Shown: positions 1-5,779 of the stretch, piece after piece
How positions within the stretch are numbered: the first letter of the stretch is position 1
Layout: each line of letters starts with the position of its first letter
From: a bacterium
GTDB lineage: Bacteria; Tectomicrobia; Entotheonellia; Entotheonellales; Entotheonellaceae
Assembly (NCBI GenBank): GCA_027294925.1
Contig: JAPULM010000132.1
Span: forward strand, 1-7,112
Direction: 5' to 3'
DNA: 7,112 nucleotides
Notes under the pieces: generated by a model
The model's input: only the letters and a program-made list of their open reading frames with translations
Database searches by the model: none
What the model was told of the DNA's origin: nothing
Position numbers and translations under genes: made by a program

Positions 1-225
1 GTTATAGGCGACTTGGATAAGGTGAAACGGGTGGCCAAGCTGCTGTGCATGGTAAACTCCGCCCCTGATTTCGGCCAGCAACCCCTGGTGGCTAACGGAG
101 CAACCGACCTTCTGAGCCAGCTCTACGGCGATGCCGGAGCCCATGCCAGGTCCGCGGTGGGCTTGGCAGCGCTGCCCAACGGTGCCTGCATTGAGATTGA
201 GATGATCCTGGAGGTCGAGGACTAG
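1..225 (+). CDS. RidA/YjgF-family protein, 3' end only
   Basis: This is the C-terminal 74 residues of a RidA (YjgF/YER057c/UK114) family protein. The frame is open to the left edge, so the start lies outside the window; the TTG at 13 is internal. RidA proteins are small trimeric enzymes; the archetype hydrolyses reactive enamine/imine intermediates released by PLP enzymes. Visible family features are the VNSAPDF segment, then the block HARSAVGLAALP, whose Arg corresponds to the substrate-carboxylate-binding Arg of RidA. The terminal strand IEIEMILEVE follows. The pattern fits the longer YjgF subgroup of about 150 residues rather than canonical E. coli RidA, so the substrate is uncertain. It ends with TAG at 223-225, at the usual family length. 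No terminator hairpin follows. Confidence 0.88.
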   Translation, partial: VIGDLDKVKRVAKLLCMVNSAPDFGQQPLVANGATDLLSQLYGDAGAHARSAVGLAALPNGACIEIEMILEVED

Positions 226-500
226 CCTCAGCACTCTAAGTTGACCTCGTAACGGGGAGGATCGTCGCCGTTGTTACCACTGCCTTCATAGGCGTGATTA
301 TCGGAGTCGACCTTGGAGATGGCTGGCACCAAACCTAGCCATCGCCTCAAAGGTTGCCACGAGATTTTCAATTCGTGAGACAGACCAGGGCTCGCGTCCC
401 CCAATACCTTATACGCTTTTCTTTCCTTGCGTGCGACACAGGGCAACGATCTGACCTTTGATCTCGTCAGACAGACAAAGACCTTGCTTCGGGGGACTCT

Positions 501-515
501 GCAAGGTGACAACGC
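501..515. repeat. 15-bp direct repeat, copy 1
   Basis: GCAAGGTGACAACGC occurs here and again at 595-609, both in direct orientation, 94 bp apart start to start. The spacing is not a multiple of three, so this is not an in-frame protein repeat. Between the copies lies a short inverted repeat (GCCAGCG at 527-533 and CGCTGGC at 544-550). It may mark a small tandem duplication or insertion scar. Confidence 0.6.
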
Positions 516-594
516 GCCGGACATAGGCCAGCGTTGGCGCCTTCGCTGGCGCCGGTCGGACAGGGCGACGAGGGCGTTTTTAGGAGTTGCTTTC

Positions 595-609
595 GCAAGG
601 TGACAACGC
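595..609. repeat. 15-bp direct repeat, copy 2
   Basis: Second exact copy of GCAAGGTGACAACGC. The sequences flanking the two copies differ (GCCGG after copy 1, TAAAA after copy 2), so the repeat is limited to these 15 bases. Confidence 0.6.
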
Positions 610-1036
610 TAAAATACCGTTTAATTTTCTTATCCTCCAATCCTGTCGAAGCGAACCACAAAGGCAGGATCCACAACTCGCTCGCCTTGATGTGGAAACC
701 GGCTGAGGTCTGGCCCAAGCTCATCAGCATCAAGGACTCGAAGGGAAACTGGCGCAAGCGACCGAGGCTCAATTTAGGACAGCGCCGATTCGTCGCCGAC
801 GGGCGTGCATACACGAGTCAGCCCTAAGGCAGATGTCGGATGTCGACGTATATACGCCAACGAATCTTCCGTCGCGCTACACAAAAAGAGAGTCACAGGT
901 CGATTTCCTGGCCTTGATTGCTGCATCGGCCTTTTGCTGAGGATAGAGACTATGCTTGCGGGTTGAGTCCATAAATGGGCCGCGAGTGATTGTTGATGTG
1001 TAAGACACGCTTAGGCACACGATAAGGAATGCATGG

Positions 1037-1489
1037 ATGAGTCGTCGAGCCGCTATTCGTTTGAGCCCTGAGGAACAGGAAGCTTTTTTAGGTGAAACCC
1101 GCAAAGCTTCGCTTGCAACAATCGACCAGGACGGCTTTCCGCATGTCGTCGCCATGGGTTTCGTGGCCAAAGACGGTGCGCTTTACATGACTTCCTACGC
1201 TAAGGCGCAGAAGGTCCTGAACATTCGGCGCAATCCGCAGGTGGGCGTCATGATTGAAACCGGCGATCATTACGCGGAATACCGCGGGGTGATGATTCGG
1301 GGTCGTTGTGAAATTGTCGACGAGACGCCAGAGGTGGCCGCGATCATGCAGATGAGCATGGCAAAAGAGGGCGAGGAGTCTACGCCACGGGGCGATGCGC
1401 TGTCACGGGCACCGAAACGTGTGGGCCTCAAAATCATCCCGGAAAAAATCGCCACATGGGATCACACCAAACTCGGCGGCAATTACTAA
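1037..1489 (+). CDS. PPOX-class flavin/F420-binding split-barrel protein
   Basis: This 150-residue protein belongs to the pyridoxamine 5'-phosphate oxidase-like (PPOX) split-barrel superfamily, which binds FMN or F420 and often acts as a small dimeric oxidoreductase. Family signs in order are the start of the barrel, ASLATIDQDGFPHVVAMGFV (residues 24-43), with the usual substrate-access turn DGFP. Next come the strand and loop LYMTSYAKAQKVLNIRRNPQVGVMI, where the Lys and Arg residues sit in the usual cofactor-phosphate contact region. The Gly/Arg-rich strand YRGVMIRGRCEIV follows, and then the tail KIATWDHTKLGGNY (137-150), which resembles the WDHxKLGG ending of many F420-dependent PPOX proteins. 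The start ATG at 1037 has AAGGA at 1024-1028, 8 nt upstream; an overlapping ATG at 1033 is out of frame. The substrate and the choice of FMN or F420 cannot be told from sequence alone. It appears monocistronic. Confidence 0.88.
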   Translation: MSRRAAIRLSPEEQEAFLGETRKASLATIDQDGFPHVVAMGFVAKDGALYMTSYAKAQKVLNIRRNPQVGVMIETGDHYAEYRGVMIRGRCEIVDETPEVAAIMQMSMAKEGEESTPRGDALSRAPKRVGLKIIPEKIATWDHTKLGGNY

Positions 1490-1665
1490 ACGCGTGTCTT
1501 GCAATTACAATACCTGCACAACAGTGAGGTTGCCGGCCGACAGCTGAGCCGGTCAGCAGATGCTAGCCCTGTCTGACGCCACCCAGCTAAGCAGCCCCCG
1601 CTGCCGCCTTGCATCAGGCCGAGCGCTAGTCTTAGTACGCGCGGGTGTTCGCAGCATGATGCCGG
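1490..1665. other. Spacer with no gene seen
   Basis: About 175 bp separates the PPOX gene from the leader ORF. It contains a weak inverted repeat (GCTGA at 1543-1547 and TCAGC at 1553-1557) without a T-tract, so I do not call it a terminator. No convincing -35/-10 pair was found; TATTAT at 1674-1679 is -10-like but lies too close to the ribosome binding site to be used for the leader. Confidence 0.4.
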
Positions 1666-1693
1666 TGATCGTCTATTATTAGGAGGACGATCA
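1666..1693 (+). promoter_or_regulatory. Hairpin presenting a ribosome binding site in its loop
   Basis: TGATCGTC (1666-1673) and GACGATCA (1686-1693) are perfect 8-bp inverted repeats around a 12-nt loop, extendable by one G:U pair (1665 with 1694). AGGAGG (1681-1686) lies almost entirely in the loop, with its last G paired. The A of the ATG at 1693 is also in the stem. Such a hairpin in the mRNA could hide or present the start site, and the same DNA repeat could alternatively be an operator. The pairing is read directly; any regulatory role is inferred. Confidence 0.5.
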
Positions 1694-1728
1694 TGGCTAT
1701 AAGTCTTATGGGACGAGAGATGCCATGA
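1693..1728 (+). CDS. 11-residue leader ORF coupled to the next gene
   Basis: This short reading frame (MAISLMGREMP) begins at an ATG placed 6 nt after a consensus AGGAGG, the strongest ribosome binding site in this part of the window. Its TGA stop (1726-1728) overlaps the ATG (1725-1727) of the following 51-residue gene in an ATGA arrangement typical of translational coupling. It may be a leader peptide whose translation delivers ribosomes to the downstream start. Alternatively, the downstream protein originally started here and one base has changed the frame. It resembles no known attenuator leader: it has no run of one amino acid codon and no visible terminator pair. Confidence 0.4.
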   Translation: MAISLMGREMP

Positions 1729-1880
1729 CCACCGAAAAAGCCGCCGATCTGGCGTTCGAGCTGGAAGACGTTGCCACCACAATCGAAGAGGCCATGGCAG
1801 TATCGATCGGTGACATGATTTTTGTGCTGCTGACAACCATGGCAGTGCTGTGGTGGGGCAGGTGGCACGGCTCGTTTTGA
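1725..1880 (+). CDS. Small single-pass membrane protein, 51 residues
   Basis: Unrecognised small protein. Residues 1-24 form an acidic, probably amphipathic helix (MTTEKAADLAFELEDVATTI). They are followed by a hydrophobic span at about residues 27-45 (IGDMIFVLLTTMAVLWW) and a short basic/aromatic end, GRWHGSF. This predicts an N-out or N-in single-pass membrane anchor with an exposed acidic helix. Its own start has only a weak purine stretch upstream, so translation probably depends on the overlapping 11-residue leader. The stop is TGA. A long - strand frame over this region lacks motifs and is probably its antisense shadow. Membrane location is inferred from hydrophobicity, and function is unknown. 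Confidence 0.55.
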   Translation: MTTEKAADLAFELEDVATTIEEAMAVSIGDMIFVLLTTMAVLWWGRWHGSF

Positions 1881-1919
1881 GAGGCTAATCGGCCTAGCCA
1901 GCAGCAGCGGGCAGTGAGG

Positions 1920-2003
1920 CGTAACGGCCTGGACAGGCTGCAAGGCGTCTTCTGAGACCGTCACCTCATCGCCTGCGGGCACTTTGAAACGTTCGAGTAT
2001 CAT
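1920..2003 (-). pseudogene. Possible N-terminal relic of an Ldh-family dehydrogenase
   Basis: On the - strand a frame starts with ATG at 2003-2001, preceded by AAAAGG 6 nt upstream. It reads MILERFKVPAGDEV and then TVSEDALQPVQAV. From memory, this resembles the first 25 residues of Ldh/malate-lactate dehydrogenase-type (Ldh family) oxidoreductases, which often start MLERFxVPxxxxVRVxxxAL. After about 28 residues the similarity stops, although those enzymes are about 350 residues long. None of the downstream dehydrogenase motifs (for example DLRGVDSHG) appears. I infer a 5' fragment left by a deletion or rearrangement. The frame itself stays open to 1632, but without recognisable content. It could instead be a coincidence or a small unrelated protein. 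Confidence 0.35.
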
Positions 2004-2172
2004 TGTTTGCCTTTTCTTGCGAATAGCTGCTTAGCCTTATAGAGAAAAATAGAGAGGCGGCGGGACAAATTGCAAGTCCCAACCCGTCGATCTCTTTACA
2101 GGCCGGGTGAGAAGGGCTATGGTGACGTCTTGTGGTGCGGTACAGTGATGGGAGACTATGCAGGAGGACGCC

Positions 2173-2904
2173 ATGGCTAAAGAAGCGACTGAACATCCGA
2201 ATACGGTCCTGAGCCGCAAGCATTTTGATCTGATGGCTGACCAGTACGACGAGCTGTTTATCACCCATATGCATGCCTACGATTTGACCCACGAGATGAT
2301 TCTCAACATGTTGTCGTTTTCTCAGCAGGCCACCATTCGCGTCCTGGAACTCGGCATCGGCACGGGGAATTTGACACAGAAACTCCTCGACCGTTTTCCC
2401 CATAGCACGGCGGTGGGGTACGACCTGTCAGGGGAGATGCTGACTCGTGCGCGCGCCAAGCTGGCTGACGCTGGCGCGCGCATCCAACTGCATCAGGGCG
2501 ATATCAGTCAGGTGGCCTTCGAAGGCCCTTTTGATGCGGTGATTTCTGCGATTGCCGTGCACCATGTACCGCCGCCTGACAAGCCCGGTTTGTTTCAGCG
2601 CCTCTATGACGTCCTGCGCCCCGGTGGCGTGCTGGTGCTCGGTGACGCGTTTCAGGCTGCGACCCCAGCCCTCAGTGAGCGCTACCGTGTACTCAGCAAG
2701 GCGTCGTTGGAACACGAAGGGATTGTCGAGACGCCAGTGTATACGGCCTACCGCAGCCGCAACAGCCAGCCCTCAGGTGGATCGAGTACTCACCTGCAAG
2801 CCTATCTTCAGTGGATGGAACAAGCCGGGTTTCACAACGTTGATTGTGTGTGGAAATATCTTTCCCGCGCGGTGGTCTATGGCGACCGGCCTGAAGTGGC
2901 CTAA
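2173..2904 (+). CDS. Class I SAM-dependent methyltransferase
   Basis: This 243-residue protein has the Rossmann-like class I methyltransferase fold, using S-adenosylmethionine to methylate an unidentified substrate in the cytoplasm. An N-terminal helix contains HFDLMADQYDELF (17-29), a typical cap. Motif I is VLELGIGTG (57-65), and the acidic residue contacting the SAM ribose is Asp84 in GYDLS. GD (109-110) begins the adenine-contacting loop, the strand and post-motif are DAVISAIAVHHV (121-132), and motif III is LRPGGVLVLGD (148-158). The C-terminal part (LQWMEQAGFHNVDCVWKYLSRAVV) is the usual closing helix and strands. I choose ATG 2173 because AGGAGG (2162-2167) sits 5 nt upstream. The in-frame ATG at 2158 would add 5 residues and has only GGGAG upstream. 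The family is broad, so the substrate (small molecule, lipid or quinone precursor) is unresolved. It seems to stand alone. Confidence 0.9.
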   Translation: MAKEATEHPNTVLSRKHFDLMADQYDELFITHMHAYDLTHEMILNMLSFSQQATIRVLELGIGTGNLTQKLLDRFPHSTAVGYDLSGEMLTRARAKLADAGARIQLHQGDISQVAFEGPFDAVISAIAVHHVPPPDKPGLFQRLYDVLRPGGVLVLGDAFQAATPALSERYRVLSKASLEHEGIVETPVYTAYRSRNSQPSGGSSTHLQAYLQWMEQAGFHNVDCVWKYLSRAVVYGDRPEVA

Positions 2905-3049
2905 CAGCTCATGACCCTGGTGTTAATCCAATAAAAGCGGTTGCTGCCGCATCTCCGGTGGCCACGGACCTTCACCCGCAGGACGCAGAAGGCGAGATGC
3001 GCAAGGCCGACCGCGTTTCGCTCCGGCAGCGGCGCCAGCGATGTGCACC
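2905..3049. other. Spacer between methyltransferase and MITE-like element
   Basis: No gene is supported here. A - strand frame of 74 codons crosses this stretch and the neighbouring element without motifs or a ribosome binding site. No good terminator for the methyltransferase is visible: GCGG/CCGC near 2938-2951 is only a 4-bp stem and has a T-tract on the - strand side. Confidence 0.4.
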
Positions 3050-3067
3050 GGTTCTGTCGCAAATTTT
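3050..3067 (+). repeat. Left terminal inverted repeat, 18 bp
   Basis: GGTTCTGTCGCAAATTTT, the exact reverse complement of 3217-3234. The match stops at both edges: 3049 and 3235 are both C, and 3068 and 3216 are both G, so neither pair is complementary. Confidence 0.9.
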
Positions 3068-3216
3068 GGTGTATAGACGATTTGAGGTGAGTCACCCCCG
3101 GTCGGTGGGGTGATTGCGAGGCCAAGGCGTAGAACGGTTCGGCCGCAGTGAGCCCCTCTACCTCATCAAAGACCGTTGCTCACGGAGGGAGATCATACCT
3201 CAAATGGCCTCAAGTG

Positions 3217-3234
3217 AAAATTTGCGACAGAACC
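3217..3234 (-). repeat. Right terminal inverted repeat, 18 bp
   Basis: AAAATTTGCGACAGAACC on the + strand, the exact inverted copy of 3050-3067. It ends 17 bp from the stop codon of the - strand gene at 3252, so the element sits directly behind that gene. Confidence 0.9.
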
Positions 3235-3251
3235 CCTTTTCCCTCCGGCCC

Positions 3252-3563
3252 TCAGAGCAGCTTGCATCGTATGCGTACACGGCCCTCGTGCCACCGCACG
3301 ATGAAACACTTGCCTCGCGACGGCATCTCGCGTATGTAGTCCGCGAGTTCACTGTCGTACAGTCCGGTTGCATAATCCGGACAGTCGGCAAAAAACGTGG
3401 CGCCTATCTCGACCTGATTCACAACGGCATCGTAAGAGAATTCGAACATTTGTGCCATTGCGTCTCCATCCCACCAGGTGCGCAGCATACCGCTCGGTAA
3501 TTGCTGATCGAGGGCGTGCTGGACGGCACCGACTTGCGCCCCGGTGGGTTGATGGTTGGGCAT
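3252..3563 (-). CDS. Hypothetical protein, 103 residues
   Basis: I do not recognise this protein. The start ATG (3563-3561) has an excellent AGGAGGT 4 nt upstream, which favours it over the ATG seven codons earlier (3584), whose first bases overlap the stop of the preceding gene. The sequence reads as a soluble, mixed alpha/beta cytoplasmic protein. It has a short polar N-terminus, LRTWWDGDAMAQMFEFSY (28-45), a central region VEIGATFFADCPDY (51-64) with one Cys, then ELADYIREMPSRGKCFIVRWHEGRVRI (72-98), likely a helix followed by two strands. There is no signal peptide or membrane span. It lies 17 nt after the end of the broken secreted-protein gene on the same strand, suggesting a former two-gene operon. 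The MITE-like element starts 17 bp beyond its stop. Confidence 0.7.
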   Translation of the reverse strand: MPNHQPTGAQVGAVQHALDQQLPSGMLRTWWDGDAMAQMFEFSYDAVVNQVEIGATFFADCPDYATGLYDSELADYIREMPSRGKCFIVRWHEGRVRIRCKLL

Positions 3564-3580
3564 AGACACCTCCTTTGCTT

Positions 3581-4047
3581 TCATAGGGTTGTGTTGTACG
3601 ACGCGTCATTGTTCGGCGTGGTGGTGGTGATAATCGTGTCGATGATGTGGTAGTCCCTGGCTGCTTCGGCCGATAGCCAATCAAGCTGTACCTGCACCAC
3701 CGACTTTATGGCGTCAGCGGGCCGATCATCACTTCGAACGTCTTGTCGGAGCGGACATCGTTGAACTGATAGCACCCGTTGGCATCCGTCAACGTCGTCT
3801 ATGGGCGCTGTCCCTCCTGCTTGAAGGTGACATAGACCTCGAACAGGGGAACATCTTGTAGCTGGATGCAGCCGAACAGGTCCGGTGGCGGCTCCAATAC
3901 TTGCTTTTCATGAGGTGACTCAACCCGGGAGAGCGGTGTGGCGGAGTCATTCGAGGGAGGGGTGAGCCTCGCCACCTGTTTCGCACCGCCACCGAGCAAA
4001 GCCAGTATCGCCACCCCCATAACCCGACGCACAACGGAACCCCTCAT
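3581..4047 (-). pseudogene. Broken gene for a secreted Cna-B-like beta-domain protein
   Basis: The chosen start (ATG 4047-4045) is preceded by AGGGAG about 8 nt upstream. It encodes a signal peptide: basic MRGSVVRR followed by the hydrophobic VMGVAILALLGGG. After a Pro/Ser-rich linker comes LFGCIQLQDVPLFEVYVTF, then a TAG (3801-3799). The same frame continues TTLTDANGCYQFNDV, a strand-turn pattern typical of Cna-B/carboxypeptidase-regulatory-like Ig folds, up to a TAA at 3708-3706. A shift of frame between about 3740 and 3706 (equivalent to one missing base) opens VVQVQLDWLSAEAARDYHII and so on to TGA at 3583-3581. So one amber codon and one 1-nt deletion together break a single gene of about 155 codons. 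An alternative upstream start is ATG 4104. The fold assignment is by pattern only and the function is unknown. Confidence 0.6.
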
Positions 4048-4304
4048 TGACGCCACTCCCTGTGCCATGCCCACCAGCAAGACCCACCTAGACTTCTTCC
4101 CCATATAATGGCCCGCTTGAGATTTTAGTTTACGGCGCTCCCCTGGGGTGTGTCGATAGCCTCCCGGCAGACGAGCAGTCTGCGTGGATTCATTGGCGGA
4201 CAGCGCGTATCTCACGGCGTACTGCGGTTTGACACGCACTACGCCGAGCCCCTCTTCTACCCCCGTGCCCGCCACTGACAGTGCCACTCGGGAGGCGAAA
4301 ACCG
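4048..4304. other. Spacer between two - strand genes
   Basis: About 257 bp between the helical hypothetical and the chosen start of the broken secreted-protein gene. It holds a 6-bp hairpin (GCAGAC 4167-4172, GTCTGC 4178-4183, 5-nt loop) with no T-tract on either strand. It also holds an upstream extension of the secreted-protein frame that looks like non-coding read-through. No promoter could be assigned. Confidence 0.35.
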
Positions 4305-4913
4305 TTACGGCTTGAGAAGACGTTTCGGAGGCTCAAACAGCACCGCTAGCGCCGCTTCCGCCTTTTTGTTGACCGCGGCCAGCGCCAGCGCCATGGGATG
4401 CAGCAAATATGCCTCATCCCCGAAGATAAACTCCAGCGTATCGGTGGCAAAGTATCGCAAGACCTGCGGTTCCTGCAGATGTTCACCACCGTCCTGCGGG
4501 GCAACGACGCGATCGGCATCTAGCGCAGGACACCGTGCGAGGAGGGCATCGAGCCGCTGGTCGAAGGGCGCCAGATGCTGGCGCAGGGCGTGTTGTCCCA
4601 GCTCATGCTGCGCAGGCTCGGGAGGCAACCCCAGTAGATCGCGCAAGCCCTCGCCGCGCTTGCGCGCACGCCATACCCGTGCTGCCGTGCCTGCGTTGCC
4701 CCACATGGACACGGAATCAGACGGCCACAGCAAGCACAACACATTACACGCATGCCCGAGAAAACTATGGATGGCACGGAGCACGGTATCTTCACGATGG
4801 CGACACCCATCGAGGTGTGGCAGCACATCGAGCAGGTGGTCGAACGCCTGGGCGGCAAAATCACACTGCACACACAGCTCGCGCAAATAGATTACCTGAT
4901 CGAATGGGTCCAT
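4305..4913 (-). CDS. Helical hypothetical protein, 202 residues
   Basis: This is a conserved-looking cytoplasmic protein without an assigned function. I choose ATG 4913-4911, preceded by GAGGG about 9 nt upstream in a purine-rich run; a GTG at 4955 would add 14 residues. The N-terminal half is alpha-helical: LRELCVQCDFAAQAFDHLLDVL (10-31), then VLRAIHSFLGHACNVLCLLWP (45-64). RGEGLRDLLGLP (86-97) follows, then a charged segment, LRQHLAPFDQRLDALL (110-125). The C-terminus, YFATDTLEFIFGDEAYLLHPMALAL (154-178), looks like two strands and a helix. From memory, this resembles a widespread family of uncharacterised bacterial proteins with the LWPS/RLRxLLxLP/LRxHFEHFDERLD pattern, perhaps HEPN-like, but I see no HEPN RxxxxxH motif. 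The stop is TAA. It lies in a - strand series but is separated from its neighbours by 125 and 257 bp. Confidence 0.75.
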   Translation of the reverse strand: MDPFDQVIYLRELCVQCDFAAQAFDHLLDVLPHLDGCRHREDTVLRAIHSFLGHACNVLCLLWPSDSVSMWGNAGTAARVWRARKRGEGLRDLLGLPPEPAQHELGQHALRQHLAPFDQRLDALLARCPALDADRVVAPQDGGEHLQEPQVLRYFATDTLEFIFGDEAYLLHPMALALAAVNKKAEAALAVLFEPPKRLLKP

Positions 4914-5038
4914 ACGGGTGTCCCTCCCCTCCGCTCTCCATGACTGCCCCGCCACCTCTGTCGCGCGTCGACGCGGCAGGTCAACTTTTTTCGTTTGTGG
5001 CGCGCATGGTTTTTCTCTACAATTCGGTGCTCCACACG

Positions 5039-5368
5039 TTATCGTTGCGTGTTCTTCTGTGACTTCTGTAAGAACTGTTTCAGATCACCATCTGTCACTC
5101 CCAGGTCGTTCAAGTCGATGTGTATGGTGTGCGGCGTGACGTACAGCGGATCAGGGATGCCGTAAAACGTGCGGACTTCATCGCCTATGCGCAGCGTAAT
5201 TCGCCCAGATGTTTGTTTGACAATGAAGCGGATAATGGCTGGCTTGCCATAGGTTTCGATTACCGCCTCGATTTGTTGCACCGATACGGGAGCCGCTTGC
5301 TGTGACGCTCCATCAGACACACCAAACAGGCCTACAAGGATAGCCATGGCGATGATAAGACGCGGCAT
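5039..5368 (-). CDS. Small secreted hypothetical protein, 109 residues
   Basis: The start ATG (5368-5366) has GGAGG 5 nt upstream, a strong site. The product begins with a clear signal peptide, MPRLIIAMAILVGLFGVSDG, followed by A-S-Q-Q-A, so cleavage near residues 19-22 is likely. The mature part has about 88 residues. It reads as a small alpha/beta domain: SVQQIEAVIETYGKPAIIRF (29-48), then IVKQTSGRITLRIGDEVRTFYG (49-70), DPLYVTPHTIHIDLNDL (73-89), and a polar C-terminal helix, DGDLKQFLQKSQKN. No cysteine is present. The frame stays open far upstream, but that part runs antisense to pafA and is not coding. It is transcribed away from pafA, with 120 bp between their starts, so they may share a divergent regulatory region. 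Function unknown. Confidence 0.75.
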   Translation of the reverse strand: MPRLIIAMAILVGLFGVSDGASQQAAPVSVQQIEAVIETYGKPAIIRFIVKQTSGRITLRIGDEVRTFYGIPDPLYVTPHTIHIDLNDLGVTDGDLKQFLQKSQKNTQR

Positions 5369-5488
5369 GACCGCCTCCGGTGCAGCGACCGCGAACAGCG
5401 CACTTGCGTGTGTCGCTGGTCCTAGCCCTCTGTTGCACGCTGGCCTCCCGAGCGGAACACGTCGGACCTGCGCGGGCAGCGTTCTTAT
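5369..5488. promoter_or_regulatory. Divergent intergenic region
   Basis: The 120 bp between the starts of the small secreted protein (-) and pafA (+) must hold promoters for one or both. TTGCAC at 5433-5438 resembles a -35 element, but no good -10 lies at the right distance. The TTATAT directly before the pafA ATG is AT-rich but too close to serve as a -10 for a leadered transcript. pafA itself has only a poor Shine-Dalgarno (GGGCAG, about 9 nt upstream). Confidence 0.3.
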
Positions 5489-5779
5489 ATGAAAAAGCGA
5501 ATCCTTGGATTGGAAACGGAGTTTGGTCTTACCTTGACCTCGCGGGGCCGGTGCGCCCTCCCGGTGTCCAGGGTGGTGCCGTACCTGTTTGCACAGTTTA
5601 GCACAGCGGCGGACTTTTGGAACGTATTTCTGGAAAATGGCGCCCGCTTCCATCTGGATACCGGCAGCCATCCTGAATATGCCACGCCCGAGTGTACCAG
5701 TCCGAAAGACGTGGTGATCTACGACAAAGCGGGCGAACGTCTCCTGGAGACCTGCGTCCAGTATGCCCAGCGCAAAATC

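Larger units (their letters stand above)
228..1036. other. Gene-poor 809-bp stretch with probable decayed coding
   Basis: No intact gene can be supported between the RidA gene and the PPOX gene. Several frames are open for up to about 115 codons, but none shows recognisable motifs or a start with a good ribosome binding site. On the - strand, the frame from about 579 down to 298 reads protein-like, for example LSDEIKGQIVALC and then ENLVATFEAMARFGASHL. It has an in-frame TAA at 409-411 and another at 298-300, and no start codon. A second - strand stretch, 776-630, also reads protein-like (for example GERVVDPAFVVRFDRIGG) but is bounded by stops in a different frame. I infer degraded genes or inserted debris, without a family assignment. 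A 15-bp direct repeat and a small hairpin also lie here. Confidence 0.4.
3050..3234. mobile_element. MITE-like element with IS6-family-type ends
   Basis: A 185-bp segment is bounded by perfect 18-bp terminal inverted repeats. Each outer end begins GGTTCTGTCGCAAATTTT, reading inwards. IS6-family insertion sequences (IS26, IS257, ISS1) have ends of the form GG(C/T)(A/T)CTGTTGCAAA; here only the T after CTG is changed to C. A second, inner 9-bp inverted pair, ATTTGAGGT (3080-3088) and ACCTCAAAT (3197-3205), lies 12 and 11 nt inside the repeats, so the symmetry spans about 39 bp at each end. The 149-bp interior has no transposase coding. I infer a non-autonomous deletion derivative mobilised in trans. 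The 8-bp flanks (TGTGCACC left, CCTTTTCC right) are not duplicates, so the insertion is old or rearranged. Confidence 0.72.

Noticed and set aside
534..827. + strand frame of 97 codons in the gene-poor stretch
   Set aside because: It has a non-ATG start, no ribosome binding site and no motif I recognise.
847..856. 10-bp palindrome CGTATATACG
   Set aside because: A single short palindrome far from any gene start; chance cannot be excluded.
3092..3113. Hairpin TCACCCC/GGGGTGA as a terminator
   Set aside because: The 7-bp stem is real, but no T-tract follows on either strand. It is better seen as internal structure of the MITE-like element.
3114..3500. + strand frame of 128 codons
   Set aside because: It lies opposite the better supported 103-residue - strand gene and crosses the boundary of the MITE-like element.
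4167..4183. 6-bp hairpin GCAGAC/GTCTGC as a terminator for the 202-residue gene
   Set aside because: It is short, about 120 bp beyond the stop codon, and has no T-tract.
4312..5062. Two long + strand frames (4312-4890 and 4535-5062)
   Set aside because: They are rich in Arg, Ser and Pro and antisense to the 202-residue gene, as expected of shadows in GC-rich DNA.
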